From Flavobacterium sp. K5-23 (GTDB lineage: Bacteria; Bacteroidota; Bacteroidia; Flavobacteriales; Flavobacteriaceae), in NCBI RefSeq assembly GCF_023278045.1, contig NZ_CP056783.1:2761501-2825500 (forward strand): 64,000 nt of DNA, read 5' to 3'. The translations under genes and the position numbers were made by a program. This document shows, piece after piece, positions 53,001-60,469 of the stretch; position 1 is the stretch's first letter; each line of letters opens with the position of its first letter. A model generated the notes under the pieces. The model worked only from the letters and a program-made list of their open reading frames with translations. It was not told where the DNA came from and made no database searches.

Positions 53001-54944
53001 GGTACCATTACAATCAGCAACATTGCCGGTGGGTACGGAACTTATGAGTACAGCATCAACGGTGGTACTTCTTGGGAAGCATCCGGTAATTACACCGGTC
53101 TTGCCAACGGAACTTATAATGTGCAAATAAGAGACAAAGGAAAACCAAGCTGTGTCAATACATTAAACGGAACTTTGTTTATCGAAACACCAAGCGCCGC
53201 TTTAACTGCAACTCTTGCCTCTACGGATGTGACTTGTTTTGGAGCCAAAGACGGTACTATTACAATCAGCAACATTGCCGGTGGGTACGGAACTTATGAG
53301 TACAGCATCAACGGTGGTACTTCTTGGGAAGCATCCGGTAATTACACCGGTCTTGCCAACGGAACTTATAATGTGCAAATAAGAGACAAAGGAAAACCAA
53401 GCTGTGTCAATACATTAAACGGAACTTTGCTTATCGAAACACCAAGCGCCGCTTTAACTGCAACTCTTGCCTCTACGGATGTGACTTGTTTTGGAGCCAA
53501 AGACGGTACCATTACAATCAGCAACATTGCCGGTGGGTACGGAACTTATGAGTACAGCATCAACGGTGGTACTTCTTGGGAAGCATCCGGTAATTACACC
53601 GGTCTTGCCAACGGAACTTATAATGTGCAAATAAGAGACAAAGGAAAACCAAGCTGTGTCAATACATTAAACGGAACTTTGCTTATCGAAACACCATCTG
53701 CAGCTGTAAGTGCAACGGCTATTATAATAAATAATAATAATTGTACTGGATGTAGTAATGGTTCTATAGACCTTACGGTTACTGGAGGAACAGCTCCTTA
53801 CACTTTCTTATGGTCTAATGCAGCTATAACAGAAGATCTTTCAAACTTATCAAAAGGTTCATATAGTGTTGAAATTACAGATGAAAACGGTTGTATAGCA
53901 AACTATACTTATGATATAACCGAGTCAGGTATCGCTTTAGTAAAAACAGCTGTAGTTGGAGGAAACGGTGGTGTTGGTGATATTATTACCTATACGTTTG
54001 CCGTAAAAAATACAGGAAATGTAACCATAACCAATATTAAAATCACCGATATCACTAAACCTTTGATTGCATTAACTTTCTCTAATAATACGATTGCTAC
54101 ATTAGCTCCTGGAGAAACTAAATCTATAACAGGAACCTACACTATAACACAAGCTGATATTGATTTAGGTTATGTTGAAAATTCCGCCTTGGCTGAAGGT
54201 GAAGATCCTGAAAGAAAACCTGTGCGAGATGTATCTGGAACAACAGTGGATAACGATACCCCTACCGTTACAACTTTAACTCAAAATCCTGGTTTAGTTG
54301 TTATAAAAGAATCTCCTACTCCATTTTATAGTTCTGTTGGCGATATTATTAACTATACTATTGAAGTGAAAAACACAGGAAATGTTACTCTGTATCAAAT
54401 AACTGTAAAAGATCCATTGACATTATTGGATAGTATTATTGAAAGCTTAGCTCCTGGTGAATCTAAGGTATTCAATGAAACTCATACGGTAACTCAAAGG
54501 GATAGAGAAGAAGGTTTTGTGACAAATGTAGCAACAGCACATACAGTAGCCCCAAATGGAACTATTTTAGATCCCCAAGATGATGAAACAGTATTTGCTG
54601 CAATTGTTTTAGGTTGTGGATCTATTACGGTTCACAACGCATTCTCGCCTAATGGTGATGGAATAAACGAAACTTTCATAATTGATAACATTGATGATAT
54701 CCTTTGTTATCCAACCAATACGGTAGAAATATACAACCGTTGGGGAGTATTAGTTTTTGAAACTAATGGATATGATAATGTAAATAAAGTGTTTAGAGGT
54801 TTCTCTGAAGGTAGAACTACAGTTAGTCAATCTTCGGGATTACCAACAGGGACTTACTATTACATCTTAAATTATACTTCGATTACAGGTACTGATCAAA
54901 TTCAAGCCAATAAAAAAGACGGGTATTTATACCTAACTAGATAA
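50001..54944 (+). CDS. SprB-like repeat adhesin with T9SS type B C-terminal domain
   Basis: 1647 residues. A signal peptide (about 1-28, ending YSQK) is followed by a globular region (30-390), Ig/Big_2-like domains (390-560) and one diverged SprB-type domain. Then come seven 84-residue SprB repeats (about 644-1231; core VTCFGAKDGTITISNIAGGYG and YEYSINGGTSWEASG). Next are a further diverged SprB repeat, two DUF11-like repeats with KNTGNVT, and finally the C-terminal domain AFSPNGDGINETF, EIYNRWG and LPTGTYYYIL, the CHU_C / type B sorting signal. It is exported by the T9SS and tethered at the cell surface, probably with the SprF-like protein encoded 131 bp downstream; adhesion or gliding is the likely role. 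Confidence 0.92.
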   Translation: MKTNFTLSKKLFTFLVLCFLNYSTIYSQKVPVDIPLNGFLIDGQLKANTSLDGKIIGDWLDGASGKGVFKSTPQWEAYNSATTYRFKDFYKPSSDSIFTGGGKFNQDPNTAWKWTAGNAAGKGDINNVLIHLANGPNKNDQTKTDQWLIIASDRLETNGTSYIDFEFFQNTLKTNSNGSFSLTGSAPNTGIDGRAVNDILLAVEYSNGGSIATVKFYLWKGTDYILQTSIDDADNAFGQTNLVPASTLNGAAFGLDQYSPFQFVEAAINITHFLNIAGDCSEGSFGSLLVKTKSSNSPTAALDDFAGPYPIKLVLGKAEIIGGGAYCNIAGSSKQLTINGVQGGTFTTSSNDLSITGSGLIDIAKSKPGIYTVTYTFITGGCEKIVTTTVTVNALPTITGTLSVCVNSTTTLTGSGTAATSNPWVSSDPLKATVSSIGVVTGVSAGTTVITYTNNNGCQKTVTVTVNPKPAITNMTASAICTAGTFIATPANGTNGTVPSGTTYSWTAPSVTGISGTTVGTDAANISGTLTNSTNVPIDVVYTVTPKSGTCTGSTFTVKVTVNPSLTLGASSKTDVSCFGTNTGSVTAGTVTNSFGTVKYSWKNASDTVVGITATVNNLPAGTYTLTVKDDCSSHSNSVTIFQPSAALTGTLASTDVTCFGAKDGTITISNIAGGYGTYEYSINGGTSWEASGNYTGLANGTYNVQIRDKGKPSCVHTLNGTLLIETPSAALTATLASTDVTCFGAKDGTITISNIAGGYGTYEYSINGGTSWEASGNYTGLANGTYNVQIRDKGKPSCVNTLNGTLFIETPSAALTATLASTDVTCFGAKDGTITISNIAGGYGTYEYSINGGTSWEASGNYTGITNGTYNVQIRDKGKPSCVNTLNGTLLIETPSAALTATLAFTDVTCFGAKDGTITISNIAGGYGTYEYSINGGTSWEASGNYTGLANGTYNVQIRDKGKPSCVNTLNGTLFIETPSAALTATLASTDVTCFGAKDGTITISNIAGGYGTYEYSINGGTSWEASGNYTGLANGTYNVQIRDKGKPSCVNTLNGTLFIETPSAALTATLASTDVTCFGAKDGTITISNIAGGYGTYEYSINGGTSWEASGNYTGLANGTYNVQIRDKGKPSCVNTLNGTLLIETPSAALTATLASTDVTCFGAKDGTITISNIAGGYGTYEYSINGGTSWEASGNYTGLANGTYNVQIRDKGKPSCVNTLNGTLLIETPSAAVSATAIIINNNNCTGCSNGSIDLTVTGGTAPYTFLWSNAAITEDLSNLSKGSYSVEITDENGCIANYTYDITESGIALVKTAVVGGNGGVGDIITYTFAVKNTGNVTITNIKITDITKPLIALTFSNNTIATLAPGETKSITGTYTITQADIDLGYVENSALAEGEDPERKPVRDVSGTTVDNDTPTVTTLTQNPGLVVIKESPTPFYSSVGDIINYTIEVKNTGNVTLYQITVKDPLTLLDSIIESLAPGESKVFNETHTVTQRDREEGFVTNVATAHTVAPNGTILDPQDDETVFAAIVLGCGSITVHNAFSPNGDGINETFIIDNIDDILCYPTNTVEIYNRWGVLVFETNGYDNVNKVFRGFSEGRTTVSQSSGLPTGTYYYILNYTSITGTDQIQANKKDGYLYLTR
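51932..53695 (+). repeat. seven tandem 252-bp repeats encoding SprB domains
   Basis: Period 252 bp (84 codons); copies begin near 51932, 52184, 52436, 52688, 52940, 53192 and 53444. They are nearly identical. Most differences are synonymous (GGTACT/GGTACC; CTT/TTT before ATC). Copy 1 has His instead of Asn, copy 3 has Ile-Thr instead of Leu-Ala, and copy 4 has Phe instead of Ser. Confidence 0.97.
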
Positions 54945-54955
54945 ATCTAACATTA

Positions 54956-54981
54956 CCTGAGGGCTATAAAATGCCCTCAGG
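54956..54981 (+). terminator. hairpin after the SprB-like gene
   Basis: CCTGAGGGC (54956-54964), 8-nt loop, GCCCTCAGG (54973-54981), then TTTATAAA. May be a terminator or an mRNA processing/stability hairpin separating adhesin and SprF-like expression. Confidence 0.65.
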
Positions 54982-55075
54982 TTTATAAATAGTCATTAAT
55001 GATTAAAATTTTAAATTAATTATCGAACTCTGTAAAAAAGAGTTTATTTGATAACCTACCTAATAAACAGCTACT

Positions 55076-55987
55076 ATGAAAACAAAAATATTTTCTTTCG
55101 TTTTGATGTTTACAACCATTGTAAGTTTTGCTCAACAAGATGCTCAATTTTCACAATATATGTACAACACAATCAATATCAATCCAGCATATGCTGGGTC
55201 GAGAGGTGCCTTGAGTATTTTTGCCTTACATCGTACCCAATGGGTAGGACTTGACGGTGCCCCTGTAACAAATGCAGTATCCATAAATACCCCGCTCAAC
55301 GAGAGTAGATTGGGGTTAGGTGTATCCATAATAAATGACAAAATAGGACCTACAAGAGAAAATACCATTTCAGCCGATTTGTCCTATACGGTACCAACAT
55401 CAGATACTTTCAAGCTCTCTTTTGGGATAAAAGCAACCGCAAATTTATTCAATTTAGATGTTAGTCGCTTGAATCCTGTGAATAGTGGCGATCCTAGCTT
55501 GCAGAATTTTGATAACAAATTCTCCCCTAATATTGGAGCAGGTGTTTATTACCATTCGGATAAAGCATATATAGGGCTTTCAGTTCCTAATTTTATTGAA
55601 ACTAATCGCTACAATGATAACGAAGTGGCAATTTTTAAAGAAAAAATTAATTACTACTTAATAGCAGGTTATGTATTTGATTTAAATAATTATTTAAAAT
55701 TCAAGCCTGCCCTATTAACTAAAATGGTAGAAGGAGCTCCGCTTCAGGTAGATGTTTCTGGGAACTTTATGATAAATGACAAATTTGTTTTGGGAGTCGC
55801 GTATAGATGGAGCGCAGCTGTAAGTGCAATGGCAGGTTTTCAAGTGTCAGATGCCTTATATATAGGTTATGGATACGATCTGGAAACTACCAATTTAGAT
55901 AATTATAATTCCGGTTCGCATGAAATATTCCTGCGATTTGAATTATTCAACAAAAATAAAAAAATGACTTCTCCTAGATTCTTCTAA
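55076..55987 (+). CDS. PorP/SprF family T9SS membrane protein
   Basis: 303 residues with a signal peptide (MKTKIFSFVLMFTTIVSFAQ). The mature start QDAQFSQYMYNTININPAYAGSRG is the hallmark of PorP/SprF outer membrane proteins, and the C-terminus forms an outer membrane beta-barrel (DALYIGYGYDL, GSHEIFLRFEL). SprF is needed for export and attachment of SprB in Flavobacterium johnsoniae, so this protein is the likely dedicated partner of the preceding type B adhesin. It is the first of a group of genes running to the OmpA-like protein. Confidence 0.92.
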   Translation: MKTKIFSFVLMFTTIVSFAQQDAQFSQYMYNTININPAYAGSRGALSIFALHRTQWVGLDGAPVTNAVSINTPLNESRLGLGVSIINDKIGPTRENTISADLSYTVPTSDTFKLSFGIKATANLFNLDVSRLNPVNSGDPSLQNFDNKFSPNIGAGVYYHSDKAYIGLSVPNFIETNRYNDNEVAIFKEKINYYLIAGYVFDLNNYLKFKPALLTKMVEGAPLQVDVSGNFMINDKFVLGVAYRWSAAVSAMAGFQVSDALYIGYGYDLETTNLDNYNSGSHEIFLRFELFNKNKKMTSPRFF

Positions 55988-55998
55988 AACATAATATT

Positions 55999-56379
55999 AT
56001 GAAAACTAAAATGACAATCTCAATTCTAATAGTTCTTGTTTTTTCATTATATAGTCAAGCACAAAATGGAAACAAAACTATTAATGACAATAAACAAACA
56101 AACTATACCAACTTCGAAGCCATAAAAACCTATGAAAGAGTTGCTGAAAAAGGATATAAATCGATTGATATATTTCGAAAATTAGGCGACTCACATTATT
56201 TTAATGGAGATATGACAAAGGCAGCTAAATGGTACGGAGAATTATTCATAATGACAACAAACTTAGAATCAGTATACTATTACCGCTATTCAGATGCTTT
56301 GAAACAAACAGGTAATAATGACAAATCTAAAGAGATGTTTGAAAAATTCAACGAATTATCCGAAGTTGATAATAGGTGA
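55999..56379 (+). CDS. short secreted TPR-like protein, paralogue of the N-terminal part of the OmpA gene (copy 1)
   Basis: 126 residues: a signal peptide (ending LYSQAQ) and one TPR-like module with AIKTYERVAEKGYKSIDIF, GDSHYFNGDMTKAAKWYGELF and YYYRYSDALKQTGNNDKSKEMFEKFNELSE. The same module opens the OmpA-like protein at 57833 and two further short genes. It starts 11 bp after the PorP/SprF gene, so the two are probably co-translated. It has no membrane anchor, propeller or OmpA domain, so it should be soluble in the periplasm. The function is unknown; a chaperone or decoy for the same partner is a guess. Confidence 0.75.
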   Translation: MKTKMTISILIVLVFSLYSQAQNGNKTINDNKQTNYTNFEAIKTYERVAEKGYKSIDIFRKLGDSHYFNGDMTKAAKWYGELFIMTTNLESVYYYRYSDALKQTGNNDKSKEMFEKFNELSEVDNR

Positions 56380-56510
56380 AATTATTAAATTTTTACGTAA
56401 TAATAGTCCCTTTATATACATCTAATAACTTAAGATTTTAGTAAACATCTCGTAATGTCAGAAGTAAAAAAACACATTAAAAGATAAATAATACTTCTAA
56501 AACTAATATC

Positions 56511-57212
56511 ATGAAAACCGGAAAACTTATTCTCATAACATTTATTTGCAGCTTCACTTTCAACTGTTTGGCCCAAACGAACTATGCTTCTAAACCAGAT
56601 GTAATAAAAGAAAACGCTCAAAAAACGAATCAAAAACTATTAAAAAAAACAACAAAAACATATCATGTAGAAGAAAACATAAATATGACATTTGGAGGCT
56701 ACACTACTAACTATGTTGTTTCTGATAAAAAATTAGTAAACACAAATGATTTAGGGCCAAACAATACCAGAGTTGTAACACTGAAAATTGATGAAGAAGT
56801 AAAAGAAATATTAAGTACACCTGAAACAATTACAAACACAATTAAACCTGTCTTAGTATCTAATACTATTAATACTGAAAAAATTATAATTGAGAATATT
56901 GATTTAAAAGTCAATTTAAAGCAAAGCAATGGCTATGCCTATGTAAATAAGATAAAAACATACGAAAAAGTAGCAGAGAAAGGGTATAAATCCATTGAAA
57001 TATTTAAAAAAATAAGTAATGATTTTTATTTCAATGATCAATTAGATAAAGCTGCCAAATGGTATGAGGAATTATTTGCAATGACGACTGATTTAGGATC
57101 TGAATATTACTATCGTTACGCACATTCATTGAAAGCAACTGGCGGTAACACTGAAAAAGCAAAAGCTTTTATGGAAAAATTTAACGAATTATCTGAAAAA
57201 GAAAATAAATAA
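56511..57212 (+). CDS. secreted TPR-like protein with N-terminal extension, paralogue copy 2
   Basis: 233 residues. The signal peptide (ending CLAQ) is followed by about 115 residues of unrecognised lysine/asparagine/threonine-rich sequence, then the same TPR-like module (KIKTYEKVAEKGYKSIEIF, DFYFNDQLDKAAKWYEELFAMTTDLGSEYYYRYAH). It ends FNELSEKENK, like copy 1. The extension is not present in the other copies. Gap to the previous gene is 131 bp; expression coupling is unclear. Confidence 0.75.
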   Translation: MKTGKLILITFICSFTFNCLAQTNYASKPDVIKENAQKTNQKLLKKTTKTYHVEENINMTFGGYTTNYVVSDKKLVNTNDLGPNNTRVVTLKIDEEVKEILSTPETITNTIKPVLVSNTINTEKIIIENIDLKVNLKQSNGYAYVNKIKTYEKVAEKGYKSIEIFKKISNDFYFNDQLDKAAKWYEELFAMTTDLGSEYYYRYAHSLKATGGNTEKAKAFMEKFNELSEKENK

Positions 57213-57255
57213 AATAAAGTTAATAAATCACAGCGAAACTTTAAAAAATCTACTT

Positions 57256-57651
57256 ATGAAAAATAAAATACTTTTATTCATATTAATTAGCAGTGCTTTT
57301 TCAATTAAAATATATTCTCAAAAAGAAAAAAACAATATAGTAGTAATAACAACTACTAAATATGCAAAAATAGATGTCATTAAAACATACGAAAGAGTTG
57401 CCGAAAAGGGGTATAAATCGATTGATATGTTTAAACAAATCGGGGATTCACATTACTCCAATTTTGACTTTGAAAAAGCAGCCAGATGGTATTGTGAATT
57501 ATTTGCAATGACATCAAATCTAGAACCAAAATATTATTACCAATATGCACAGTCACTAAAATCCATTGGTGAACATGACAAAGCCAATGAAATTATGGGG
57601 AAATTTAATTTAAGATCGGAAGCGATAGCAGATAAAAATATTAGAAAATAA
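57256..57651 (+). CDS. short secreted TPR-like protein, paralogue copy 3
   Basis: 131 residues with a signal peptide (ending IKIYSQK) and one TPR-like module: VIKTYERVAEKGYKSIDMF, GDSHYSNFDFEKAARWYCELFAMTSNLEPKYYYQYAQSLKSIGEHDKANEIM. It is closest in layout to copy 1. It begins 43 bp after copy 2, so the two may be cotranscribed. The full-length gene follows 181 bp later. Confidence 0.75.
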   Translation: MKNKILLFILISSAFSIKIYSQKEKNNIVVITTTKYAKIDVIKTYERVAEKGYKSIDMFKQIGDSHYSNFDFEKAARWYCELFAMTSNLEPKYYYQYAQSLKSIGEHDKANEIMGKFNLRSEAIADKNIRK

Positions 57652-57832
57652 CGATAAAAGGAAGTGTCCGTTTTTTTTTTATGAAAACTAGTATTTCGAG
57701 TAGAGTACAAATTATATTTCGAAACAATTATAATACAATTACTTAATATCAGTAAAACGAGTTAAATTCTCAAAAAATAATATATAAAGTCATTAATTAC
57801 ATATGACCAATAATAACAATAAACATCTACCT

Positions 57833-59770
57833 ATGAAAACTAATATACTCCTTTATATAACAGTAATAAGTGTTTTCTCAGTAAACATTTATTCTCAAAA
57901 AGGCAGGCTAGCTGCTGCTGATAAAAAGTACGACAACTATGCCTATATAGATGCCATAAAAACCTATGAAAGGGTGGCCGAAAAAGGATACTCATCAGTA
58001 GATATGTATCAAAAACTAGGAAACGCCTATTACTTTAATGCTGAGCTGGACAAAGCCGCAAGATGGTATGGGGAATTGTTTTCTATAACAACTGAATTGG
58101 ATTCTGAATATTACTACCGCTACGCCCATTGTCTAAGAGCCATAGGCGAAGATGATAAAGCCAAAGAAATGTTTAAAAAATTCAATGATTTAGCCGGTGA
58201 TGACAAACGTGCCGAACTTTTAACAGACAATCGAAATTATTTAGAGATCATCAAGGCTAATTCCGGTAGATATGATGTGGAAAACGCAGGGATTAACTCG
58301 GAATATTCTGATTATGGTGCCGCCATTTATTTAAATAAATTAGTCTTTGCTTCAGCTAGAGATACTGGAAGCTTAGCCCAAAGAAAACACGCCTGGAACA
58401 ATCAGTACTTTACTAATTTGTATATGTCTGATCTCGATGAAACGATGAGTTTGGGAACTGTAGCCAAATTTGACAAAAATGTGAAGTCTAGATTTCACGA
58501 AGCTTCTGCCGTTTTTACCAAGGATGGAAATACGATGTACTTTACAAGAAACAACTATCTCAAAGGAAAAAAAGGAAAAAGTGAAAGCAATACTACTCTT
58601 ATAAAAATATACAAAGCCAGCTTGGTTAATGAAAAATGGGATAATGTAATTGAACTGCCTTTTAACAGTGATAATTACAGCACCTCTCACCCTGCCCTGA
58701 GCGCGGATGAAAAAACATTGTATTTTGCATCAGATATGCCAGGTACATTAGGGAGATCGGATATTTTTAAAGTTCAAGTGAATGAAAACGGAAGTTTCGG
58801 AAATCCTGAGAATCTAGGCAATGCTATAAATACTCCAGGAAGAGAGACTTTCCCTTTTATTAACGATGAAAACGAAATCTATTTTGCTTCAGACGGACAT
58901 CCCGGGCTTGGAGGATTGGATATATTTGTAACTAAAATCAATGCGGACGGTAGTTTGAGAAAAATACAAAACGTAGGAGCTGATGTTAACTCTCCTCATG
59001 ATGATTTTGCGTATTTGATTGATACCAAATCCAGAAAAGGTTTTTTCTCTTCCAATAGAGATGGCGGACAGGGATTTGATGATATTTATAAATTCTTGGA
59101 AACAAGAAAACTGATATGCGAACAAGAATTATACGGTGTAATATCGGATATGGCTACCAAGGAAGTTTTAGCAGATGCTAAACTTACTTTGTTCGACAGC
59201 AAATTCAATCAAATTAGCACTGCCGTTTCTGATGTAAAAGGGAGCTACTCCTTTGCAGTGGAATGTGATAAAACGTATAGTGTGAGAGTTCAAAAAACCG
59301 ACTATACGGCCAAAGAAGAAAAAATAAAAATCCCTGCCGAAAACGGTAAAACTATGCTGAATATAGCTTTAGAAAAAGCGGAATGCGTGGTTACTGTTGG
59401 AGATGATTTAGGAACTTGTTTCGGAATAAAAATGATTTATTTCGATTTTGACAAATCTGATATTCGAATAGAGGCAGCGTTAGATCTTGAAAAAATACTC
59501 GATGTAATGAACCAATACCCTACAATGAAGCTCGATATACGTTCCCATACTGACAGTAGAGGTTCCTCTAAATACAATGAAGCCCTGTCAGACAGAAGAG
59601 CCAAATCAACCATAAACTGGCTTATCAAAAATGGGGTTAATAAAAACAGATTAGTTGGCAAGGGATACGGTGAAAACCAACTCGTAAATAAATGTTCAGA
59701 CGGTGTAGAATGTACTGAAGAAGAACATCAATACAACAGACGTAGTGAGTTTATAATAACTGCTTTGTAA
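57833..59770 (+). CDS. TPR / beta-propeller / OmpA family T9SS-associated protein (PorE-like)
   Basis: 645 residues from the ATG at 57833, which begins the signal peptide (ending VNIYSQ). Domain order: TPR-like module (about 30-120), WD40-like propeller (about 145-430; repeats such as HPALSADEKTLYFASDMPG, GLGGLDIFVTKIN and KGFFSSNRDGG), a carboxypeptidase-regulatory or CnaB-like fold (about 445-530), and OmpA (about 540-645; YFDFDKSDIR, DIRSHTDSRGSSKYNEALSDRRA). The OmpA domain should bind peptidoglycan. This order is that of PorE, an anchor between the T9SS outer membrane machinery and the wall. Several such paralogues exist per flavobacterial genome. Confidence 0.88.
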   Translation: MKTNILLYITVISVFSVNIYSQKGRLAAADKKYDNYAYIDAIKTYERVAEKGYSSVDMYQKLGNAYYFNAELDKAARWYGELFSITTELDSEYYYRYAHCLRAIGEDDKAKEMFKKFNDLAGDDKRAELLTDNRNYLEIIKANSGRYDVENAGINSEYSDYGAAIYLNKLVFASARDTGSLAQRKHAWNNQYFTNLYMSDLDETMSLGTVAKFDKNVKSRFHEASAVFTKDGNTMYFTRNNYLKGKKGKSESNTTLIKIYKASLVNEKWDNVIELPFNSDNYSTSHPALSADEKTLYFASDMPGTLGRSDIFKVQVNENGSFGNPENLGNAINTPGRETFPFINDENEIYFASDGHPGLGGLDIFVTKINADGSLRKIQNVGADVNSPHDDFAYLIDTKSRKGFFSSNRDGGQGFDDIYKFLETRKLICEQELYGVISDMATKEVLADAKLTLFDSKFNQISTAVSDVKGSYSFAVECDKTYSVRVQKTDYTAKEEKIKIPAENGKTMLNIALEKAECVVTVGDDLGTCFGIKMIYFDFDKSDIRIEAALDLEKILDVMNQYPTMKLDIRSHTDSRGSSKYNEALSDRRAKSTINWLIKNGVNKNRLVGKGYGENQLVNKCSDGVECTEEEHQYNRRSEFIITAL

Positions 59771-59796
59771 AAAATAAAAGATAATAAGTATAGAAG

Positions 59797-59828
59797 CCTC
59801 GGGAGTATAATCTTTCGAGGTTTTTTTA
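59797..59828 (+). terminator. terminator after the OmpA-like gene
   Basis: CCTCG (59797-59801) and CGAGG (59816-59820) around a loop, followed by seven T. It ends the adhesin export operon. Confidence 0.75.
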
Positions 59829-60469
59829 TGAAGTGCAGCTATCACTGCAATTTGTATCCCTTTATATACCTATTCATATAATTTATTTAATCCATAAAAA
59901 ACTGCCATTTTCGTTAATTTTATGTATTATCAGAATAACAACCAGTCAAAAACACACTATTAACCTTATTTTTAATGCGTTAGAGAGATTTATTACATTT
60001 TAACGAGTATTTAGGTTATTGATAGAAAAAAACAACCAATAACCATTATTATTCATATCTTTAAATATTAATAAACTGTTTTTAAGACAATTACAATAAG
60101 AATTATCTGTAAGAAATAATTATTATTAACAAAAAATAATTATTTATTTTAAAAATTTAAACATAATTATTATGACGCAAAAATTACTTTAACATTACTT
60201 TTCAACTTCATATTTGCTTGTAAAAAAGCACTCCATACAATACCACATAATTTAGACTGACTTAATTCAGTCTCCTAATATATACTTTTTCAAAAAATGA
60301 GTTATCAATTCATTTTTTGTACTTTTTTGACCAATAAAATGAACTAAAAAAACGGAATCAGATAGATTAGTTTAACATTCCAATTCATTTATCAATTCAT
60401 TAAAACAATAATCATTTGATTATTAAACAATAAAATCACCTCATTTCTAACGATTTAAAACAAATCAAT
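59829..60469. other. about 640-bp non-coding upstream region of the second SprB-like gene
   Basis: No gene found. Contains the block at 59989-60070 shared with the first adhesin's upstream region, hairpins GACTGA-CTTAAT-TCAGTC (60255-60272) and CAAAAAATGA / TCATTTTTTG (60291-60300 and 60310-60319), and a last 30 bp almost identical to that of the first adhesin gene (CTAACGATTTAAAACAAATCAAT). Confidence 0.6.
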
